DNA from: Planctomycetota bacterium
GTDB taxonomy: Bacteria > Planctomycetota > Phycisphaerae > UBA1845
Length of the DNA: 10,405 nucleotides
Assembly (NCBI GenBank): GCA_022567365.1
Contig: JADFHG010000081.1
Coordinates: forward strand, 1-10,405
Reading direction: 5' to 3'
Made by a program: the position numbers and the translations under genes. Shown one piece after another: positions 6,605 through 10,405 of this stretch. Numbering within the stretch: the stretch's first letter is position 1; every line of letters begins with the position of its first letter. Below the pieces are notes generated by a model. It had not been told where the DNA came from. It worked only from the letters and a program-made list of their open reading frames with translations, and searched no databases.

Positions 6605-6951
6605 GTTGACGCGCCGGCGCCGGAAGGAGATTCGAGCACTTCGGATCCACTGGCCGTATTGATATGATCGGCCCGTTCGGCGACCTTACGATATCCGAGA
6701 TACTGGATGATCTCGAAAACTTCCGACCAACTCGGAAACGGCCGCTCGTTCACTCGCTTGTACTCATCCACCGCCATGATGAAATCGAGCAGCTCGCCGC
6801 TGATTTCGCCTTCCTCGGCTGCCCGGCGAACCTCGCCACGCCGCCGACCCGGTCCACGGCGCCGGTCCATTCCGTTACGGCGCTCGCTGCCGGCTCGCCG
6901 CTCCTCGCGCTTTCTTCCTCGTCTGTCGGGTCCATCATACAGTTCAGCCAT
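6601..6951 (-). CDS. Small Arg-rich planctomycete protein with 'YKRxNxRPFPSWSEV' motif
   Basis: 116 residues from the ATG at 6951. The same frame stays open to 7212, but the extra 87 residues look like translated intergenic DNA. Residues ~9-44 are very Arg-rich, in RR-x-x-x-R units (DRRGRKREERR, ERRNGMDRRRGPGRRRGEVRR) and likely disordered, possibly nucleic-acid binding. Residues ~53-90 form a compact block, ELLDFIMAVDEYKRVNERPF followed by PSWSEVFEIIQYLGYRKV, that I recall recurring in small uncharacterised planctomycete proteins; it looks helical with an HTH-like spacing. The function is unknown. Its TAA stop overlaps the Nudix stop. No Shine-Dalgarno sequence is evident. The motif-based call is good; the start is less certain. 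Confidence 0.75.
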   Translation of the reverse strand: MAELYDGPDRRGRKREERRAGSERRNGMDRRRGPGRRRGEVRRAAEEGEISGELLDFIMAVDEYKRVNERPFPSWSEVFEIIQYLGYRKVAERADHINTASGSEVLESPSGAGAST

Positions 6952-7420
6952 ACTGTTCGCATCGGAAGTTGTGGGCTTGGGCTGTAGCGCGCGGGCGACT
7001 CCCAATTGGTTATCGGAGCCGCGTTTGCAGGACGCTAACCCTTCAGCGGTAGGCAATACTTGGAAGCGCTTGCGTCGCTTGGAGCCCTGTAAGCGCGGTA
7101 CAAACGGCACTTGACCGCGCGCGTGGACGGAAGTCCACGGTGTGCTCGTCGGGCGATGTGGAACCGCCAAAACCATCGGGAAACGGCAGTGTTTGAAGGA
7201 CCGCCGTTGCAAACGGCTGAACTCTTACGCAGGAAGATGTCCCGACGGATGGAGGCGTAGGCTTGTTCGATCGGCCCGGTCGCATGATGCAGTCGACGTA
7301 GTGTGCCCGAGTCACAGCTGCAAACGAGGACCGATGGTCGCGGCATACGAATCAAAAGGCCGACCGGTGCCGTCATGCCAAGCCGTCACACCGACTCTCT
7401 GGCGCGCCGGTCTGAGCGAA
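6952..7420. other. Gene-poor region with a cluster of perfect hairpins
   Basis: No gene was recognised. Between 7064 and 7217 lie four short stem-loops: AAGCG/CGCTT (7064-7068 and 7076-7080), GCGCGGT/ACCGCGC (7093-7099 and 7114-7120), CGTGGAC-GGAA-GTCCACG (7122-7139, with a GNRA-type tetraloop on the plus strand), and GCCGTT/AACGGC (7203-7208 and 7212-7217). The second and third are perfect 7-bp stems only one base apart. No T-tract follows, so they are not a standard terminator. A structured RNA read on the plus strand is possible. Confidence 0.4.
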
Positions 7421-7855
7421 TCAGTCGTCATCGTCGTCGTTATCGTCGAAGTCGTCGTCATCGGGCAACGGATCGTCATTATCGTCCGGGTCGTCGTCAA
7501 GATCGTCATCGTCCCCATCGTCGTCATCGCAATCGTCATCAAGCGGGTCATCGCCCGGGGCGTCCGCGCCCGTCATCTCGAGATGAACGATCACTTCGCT
7601 GGCCTGCTCATGTGATTCTTCAGGCACAAGAATCGGCAGCACTGTCAGTGCACCTTCGGGCGAGGCGCCCCCTCGAACCACGCGCTCACCGACCACCGCG
7701 GGTATGCTCGCCGCGTCCAAAACGGCACAATATCGCACGGCCTCGTCGCTATTGCTCACGAACCAAACCGGGACCAATGCCTCGGACGTTGCCGTCCTGA
7801 CGGCCTCGGATCCTCCGTTTTCCAAGAGTTCACACCACATTGTCATTCGACCCAA
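7421..7855 (-). CDS. DUF2007-like protein with poly-aspartate C-terminal tail
   Basis: 144 residues. Residues ~28-93 (VPVWFVSNSDEAVRYCAVLD, then ASIPAVVG, then LPILVPEESHEQASEVIV) resemble DUF2007, a small alpha/beta domain: 'VxVxxxxDxxEAxxxxxxLxxxGIPAxV' followed by a 'VLVPxexxexA' strand and helix. Residues 99-144 are an acidic tail with 31 Asp in 46 residues and no Glu, ending in FDDNDDDDD at the stop. The start is taken as the TTG at 7855 because AAGGA (7868-7864) lies 8 bases upstream; ATG codons at 7846 and 7840 are alternatives without a well-placed site. The protein is probably cytoplasmic. The role is unknown; the acidic tail could bind cations or basic partners. The gene is divergent from the PH-domain gene with 220 bases between. 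Confidence 0.72.
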   Translation of the reverse strand: MGRMTMWCELLENGGSEAVRTATSEALVPVWFVSNSDEAVRYCAVLDAASIPAVVGERVVRGGASPEGALTVLPILVPEESHEQASEVIVHLEMTGADAPGDDPLDDDCDDDDGDDDDLDDDPDDNDDPLPDDDDFDDNDDDDD

Positions 7856-7863
7856 TACGGCAT

Positions 7864-7868
7864 TCCTT
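7864..7868 (-). promoter_or_regulatory. Ribosome binding site supporting a TTG start
   Basis: Read on the minus strand, AAGGA is followed by an 8-base spacer and the TTG at 7855. The in-frame ATG at 7846 would leave a 17-base spacer, which is too long. This is the reason for preferring the rare TTG start. Confidence 0.5.
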
Positions 7869-8020
7869 CGGCGCCGCGCGCGTTTCAGCGTATGCCCAGC
7901 CGGTATTGCGGCGTGGACCCCGGATCGTGTCCGGTCCGCCGAAATCGCGCAGAGTTTAGTGTCGCCGGCAGCAGCGTCAAGGAGAATCTCCCCTGGATCG
8001 TCGGATCAATCCGTGCCCGG

Positions 8021-8049
8021 TTGACCGCCGCCGACCAGCACGGTAATCA
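8021..8049 (+). promoter_or_regulatory. Possible sigma-70-type promoter of the PH-domain gene
   Basis: TTGACC (8021-8026), a 17-base spacer and TAATCA (8044-8049) lie 26 bases before the ATG at 8076. Each box is one or two mismatches from consensus and the spacing is ideal. It would give a leader of about 20 bases. Confidence 0.42.
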
Positions 8050-8075
8050 GGGGCGTTGTCCCGGCTATTCCGGCG

Positions 8076-8795
8076 ATGGCGAAACGACTTGAGACCGCGG
8101 ATAGGTCACCGCGACGCCGGAATGCCGCGCGGAGTTCCTATGCGATTCGAGGCTTGCCGACAGCAGTGACCGAAGACTCCACCCATCCACCGATAGATGA
8201 GTTCAACAAACAGTCGCTTCCCTCCGTTGTGGCGACGGGGCAAGCGGCGACCGGCGACGGCGTACATGGGGGCGAGGAGGCGAGTGTCGCAGCCGAAAGC
8301 GAACGGGATCTTTGGGTGGGCAGGACCGATTGGCGTCACTTTTCAGGTCGCCTCGCGGTATTCGCGGTCGGAAACCTTCTGCTCGGCATTTTGATCGGTT
8401 GGGCGACGACGTCGGTCGAGTGGCTTACATTTTGGCCTTCATTTGGGGTTGTCGTTTTGGTGCTGGTGGTTTCGGGGGTGGTCATCGTCGGGCCGGTGGT
8501 ATTGGCGGTTATCGGAAGTCGCTACCGTGTCACCACGGAACGCCTCTTCGTCCAGCGTGGGATTCTCAGTCAAACGATTGATCAGATGGAGCTGATACGT
8601 ATTGACGACGTGCGATTGCACCGGACGCTGCTGGATCGCATTTTCGGTCTGGGTACCGTCAAGGTGCTCTCGACCGATGCCACCGACAAAGAGATCGTCA
8701 TCGAGGGCATCTCCCAACCGGAAAAAGTGGCTGAAGTAATGCGCGATCGCATGCGCAAGATGCGAAAAAAGTCGCTGTTCATCGAGAACCTTTAG
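8076..8795 (+). CDS. Membrane protein with bacterial PH domain (bPH2 / DUF304, YdbS-like)
   Basis: 239 residues. Residues ~92-110 (RLAVFAVGNLLLGILIGWA) and ~120-146 (a Val-rich run starting FGVVVLVLVVSGVVIVGPVV) are membrane helices forming a hairpin. They are followed by a bacterial PH domain at ~148-228: SRYRVTTERLFVQRGILSQ, ELIRIDDVRLHRTLLDRIFG, GTVKVLSTDATDKEIVIEGI, ending in a helix with PEKVAEVMRDRM. The motifs 'YxVTTERL..RGILS', 'IDDVR..RTLLDRIFGLGTV' and 'S.....EIVI.GI..PEKV' are typical of bPH2/DUF304 membrane proteins, whose role is poorly known. Residues 1-75 are polar, low-complexity and probably disordered, which is long for this family; the true start may be further in, for example the GTG at 8166. 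The start rests on position behind the candidate promoter, since no good ribosome site is seen. Confidence 0.85.
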   Translation: MAKRLETADRSPRRRNAARSSYAIRGLPTAVTEDSTHPPIDEFNKQSLPSVVATGQAATGDGVHGGEEASVAAESERDLWVGRTDWRHFSGRLAVFAVGNLLLGILIGWATTSVEWLTFWPSFGVVVLVLVVSGVVIVGPVVLAVIGSRYRVTTERLFVQRGILSQTIDQMELIRIDDVRLHRTLLDRIFGLGTVKVLSTDATDKEIVIEGISQPEKVAEVMRDRMRKMRKKSLFIENL

Positions 8796-8955
8796 ACCGT
8801 TCGGTAGCCGTTGATGCGTCGGGGGTATTGACCGCGCCGCCGCTCGTTTAGCTTCGGGTCTTCATCCGACACGGTCCCCGAGAACACGCGGCAGCCGGCG
8901 GCGAAGTTCGGACCGTTGCTCGACGACGCCCTTGGGTGCCGCTTCGAGGTCATGG

Positions 8956-9423
8956 CTATTTGCCTTTGGCGCGTTTCGTCTTCCGCTTGCCCTTCGAGCG
9001 TTTCGCGGTCTTCGGACCTGCCGCCTGCTTCTCCGCGACGTTCTTTAGCGTGGTGCGGGCGAGAAAGCGATCATAGGCCGACTTCACGGTGGCCCAATAC
9101 TCATGTGCGCCGCAGGGTGTTTCGTCCGAGCAGACGGCGTTGCCGAACGGGCAACGGTCATTGTGCACGTTGTTCTCGAACGGCATCACAATGTCGGCGA
9201 GGTGGATTGTGCTGGCCTTTCGGGCGAGCCTGAATCCGCCGCCGACTCCCCTGGCCGAGGTCAGGATCCCCGAGCGGGTCATGTCCCTCAGCACCTTGGA
9301 AATGTAGTTCGCCGGCACGCCGGTCTCGTCGGCGATCTCCCTCGCGAGTACCGGATCGTCCTGTCCGTGTTGGGTGATATGGACCATCGCCCGTATGGCA
9401 TATTCACTGGTTACCGTCAGCAT
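8956..9423 (-). CDS. Rrf2-family transcriptional regulator with three-cysteine cluster motif
   Basis: 155 residues from the ATG at 9423, which is preceded by GGAAAA with a 5-base spacer. The frame is open to 9477, but Rrf2 proteins normally begin with 'MLTxxSEYAIRAM' as here. A winged helix-turn-helix fills residues ~1-70: LAREIADETGVPANYISKVL (recognition region) and wing GVGGGFRLAR. Cysteines C91, C98 and C104 form C-X6-C-X5-C (CPFGNAVC...PC), close to the iron-sulfur ligand arrangement of IscR/NsrR-type members (C-X5-C-X5-C), followed by HEYW and FLARTTL. This suggests a DNA-binding repressor or activator sensing Fe-S status, nitric oxide or redox; the target is not identifiable from the window. 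The last ~25 residues are a Lys/Arg-rich tail (AKRSKGKRKTKRAKGK) not found in IscR and likely to bind nucleic acid non-specifically. It is a single gene, with no Fe-S assembly genes beside it. Confidence 0.9.
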   Translation of the reverse strand: MLTVTSEYAIRAMVHITQHGQDDPVLAREIADETGVPANYISKVLRDMTRSGILTSARGVGGGFRLARKASTIHLADIVMPFENNVHNDRCPFGNAVCSDETPCGAHEYWATVKSAYDRFLARTTLKNVAEKQAAGPKTAKRSKGKRKTKRAKGK

Positions 9424-9434
9424 TGTCGTTTTCC

Positions 9435-9447
9435 AGATAAGAGTATA
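9435..9447 (-). promoter_or_regulatory. Possible -10 box and tandem ATAAG sites before the Rrf2 gene
   Basis: On the minus strand TATACT lies at 9447-9442, 18 bases before the ATG, and could be a -10 box; there is no good -35. On the plus strand the same stretch reads ATAAGAGTATAAG, two ATAAG copies 8 bases apart. As Rrf2 proteins often regulate their own promoters, this could be an operator. It is A/T-rich against a GC-rich background but the evidence is thin. Confidence 0.3.
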
Positions 9448-9809
9448 AGGAGACTCACAAAGCCGGGCCGGCTCCACGCCGGGAAAACGCCGACCATAGT
9501 TCGGTTCTTCGGTGCGCTACCGCCGCCATTGCGACGAATCGACCTCCGCGCGACCACGTCCGATTCAAGTGTTCAACATGCCAAGACACCATCACCCAAT
9601 GGACAACCATACGCACAACGCGGCCAATTGCAATACTTCCTTGACGATCATTGCATATCCTGGCGCGATTGGGCGATTGGCGCTTGTGGACCGTATGCAC
9701 GGTCGCCCCCGGCCCGGCCTTGAACGTCTCATGGGGCGTGTTAGGGCATTCCCCGATTTCGTATGCCGGATCGACCGACATTCGCAACCCATCCAACGGC
9801 GAGAGCGCG

Positions 9810-9864
9810 CGCGGGCCTGGCACCGGTACAACCGACTTGCCGGCCAGCTTGCTGGCAGCCCGCG
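9810..9864 (+). ncRNA. Candidate structured RNA element (three-way junction), unassigned
   Basis: An outer 7-bp stem CGCGGGC/GCCCGCG (9810-9816 and 9858-9864) encloses two hairpins with almost no unpaired bases between them. Hairpin A is GGCA/TGCC (9819-9822 and 9838-9841) with CGGT/ACCG (9824-9827 and 9831-9834). Hairpin B is GCCAG-CTTG-CTGGC (9843-9856), which on the plus strand has the stable CUUG tetraloop. No family match comes to mind, and GC-rich DNA can fold this way by chance. Confidence 0.25.
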
Positions 9865-10209
9865 GCTCGGCACACAAGAGCGGGAAATGCTCCAGTCCAG
9901 CGGCAGGGTCGCTGCGGCTTGCGTGTCGAACTGGTCGCGCCGTCCCCGCGCGCCGCCGCGCACGATCAATGCCGTACAAACAGGTATCTCTATGTATTGA
10001 TTGAGTAATGGCAGGATTGCCAGTTGCCAAGCGGCCTACGTCACGTGGCGCACGAGCACGGGCGACGGGAAGGAACGGCGTCAGACGCACGGCGATACCG
10101 ACGGGGTGTGCCTCCGGATACGAGTAGGCGCCCGGCCATTCTTCGAGTGGCGCGTCCAACTTGGGAGTGTGAGGCGCGGGCAGATGTTCTCTCGGTTTGC
10201 ATGGTATCA

Positions 10210-10230
10210 GGGCGAGGCTCCCGCCGAACC
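10210..10230 (+). repeat. Possible GC-rich interspersed repeat copy
   Basis: The stretch GGCGAGGCTCCCGCCGAAC resembles a GC-rich intergenic motif that I recall as recurrent in planctomycete genomes, where it yields spurious translations such as 'GEAPAEP' and, on the other strand, 'GGSLAL'. Only one copy is visible here, so the repeat status rests on recall. Confidence 0.25.
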
Positions 10231-10405
10231 GGAATCACGCGCCGCTCACACGGAAGACCGGGCTCCAGGGGGATCGCCCTCCCAACCGCGGAGTATTCGA
10301 CCCACCGCATGGAGAATTGACCGATCACAAGGCCCCAATACCACGCACGCGAACTTCTCGGGTACGACGGTTCGCCGTTGTCATTGCCAAGCGTGTATCG
10401 CCGCT

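Larger units (their letters stand above)
9478..10405. other. Gene-poor region at the right end
   Basis: No convincing gene was found. The longest frame (9455-10159, minus, TTG start, 234 residues) ends 32 bases before the Rrf2 start and faces the same way, but its translation lacks motifs and its codon third positions are only moderately GC-rich; I give it about 15 percent. A forward frame from the ATG at 10184 (with GAGG 9 bases upstream) stays open to the window end, translating as MFSRFAWYQGEAPAEPESR..., but this resembles a chance reading of a GC-rich interspersed repeat. A possible three-way-junction fold lies at 9810-9864, and a small hairpin TGGCA/TGCCA at 10009-10022. Confidence 0.5.

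Noticed and set aside
7122..7139. SRP RNA fragment suggested by the GGAA loop
   Set aside because: The conserved asymmetric internal loop bases of the SRP RNA hairpin are absent; it is a plain 7-bp stem.
6952..7212. 87-residue N-terminal extension of the small Arg-rich gene
   Set aside because: The translation has no conserved pattern and crosses a hairpin cluster; the ATG at 6951 begins the recognisable protein.
7142..7615. Forward frame translating as long Ile/Val-rich runs, resembling a membrane protein
   Set aside because: The Ile/Val runs are the other-strand reading of the GTC/ATC tract that encodes the Asp tail.
9455..10159. 234-residue minus-strand frame just upstream of the Rrf2 gene
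   Set aside because: Tandem position and length are tempting, but it starts with TTG, lacks motifs and lacks the codon bias of the real genes here. Kept only as a low-probability alternative.
1..10405. Defence island, toxin-antitoxin pair, prophage, transposon or CRISPR array
   Set aside because: No matching proteins, terminal repeats, target duplications or spaced repeats were seen on either strand.

Overview
The window looks like a low-coding-density chromosomal stretch from a planctomycete, probably of the Phycisphaerae type. The pointers are a prepilin-like protein with the N-terminus AFTLIELLVVIAIIALL, a 'FICPSS' segment and a C-terminal 'LFADGHV' motif; a DUF2617 protein; a small Arg-rich protein ending in the 'RPFPSWSEV' motif; and an Rrf2 regulator with a CPFGN...C...PC motif. 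Base composition is GC-rich, and long gene-poor gaps of about 0.5-0.9 kb separate mostly single-gene units. No phage, insertion sequence, CRISPR, rRNA or tRNA was recognised.

Layout. (1) 2-1042 (+): the 3' part of a gene whose product joins a retropepsin-like aspartic protease domain to a DUF5677-like helical domain. (2) 1043-1928: no convincing gene, but several hairpins and a possible terminator, then a TATAAT box. (3) 1929-2510 (+): DUF2617 protein. (4) 2511-3303: no convincing gene. (5) 3304-4299 (+): Tat-exported DUF362 protein, closed by an intrinsic terminator. (6) 4356-4385: a near-consensus sigma-70-type promoter immediately after that terminator, then about 560 bp of untranslated-looking DNA before (7) the prepilin/pseudopilin-like gene 4953-5918 (+), closed by a very strong terminator at 5952-5987. 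(8) 6032-6604 (+): Nudix hydrolase, converging with and overlapping by a few bases (9) 6601-6951 (-): small Arg-rich planctomycete protein. (10) 6952-7420: no gene, but a cluster of perfect hairpins. (11) 7421-7855 (-): DUF2007-like protein with a poly-aspartate tail, divergent from (12) 8076-8795 (+): membrane protein with a bacterial PH domain. (13) 8956-9423 (-): Rrf2-family regulator. (14) 9424-10405: no convincing gene; holds the Rrf2 upstream region, a possible three-way-junction fold at 9810-9864, and a GC-rich stretch like the interspersed repeats of planctomycete genomes.

The genes do not form an obvious pathway or defence system. Most are single-gene units that face different ways or are separated by terminators and long spacers. 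The most unusual items are the protease/DUF5677 fusion, the promoter with a long leader before the prepilin gene, the all-Asp acidic tail on the DUF2007-like protein, and structured non-coding segments at about 1118-1434, 7064-7217 and 9810-9864. All calls come from reading the sequence by eye. Domain names are recalled from family knowledge and were not searched.
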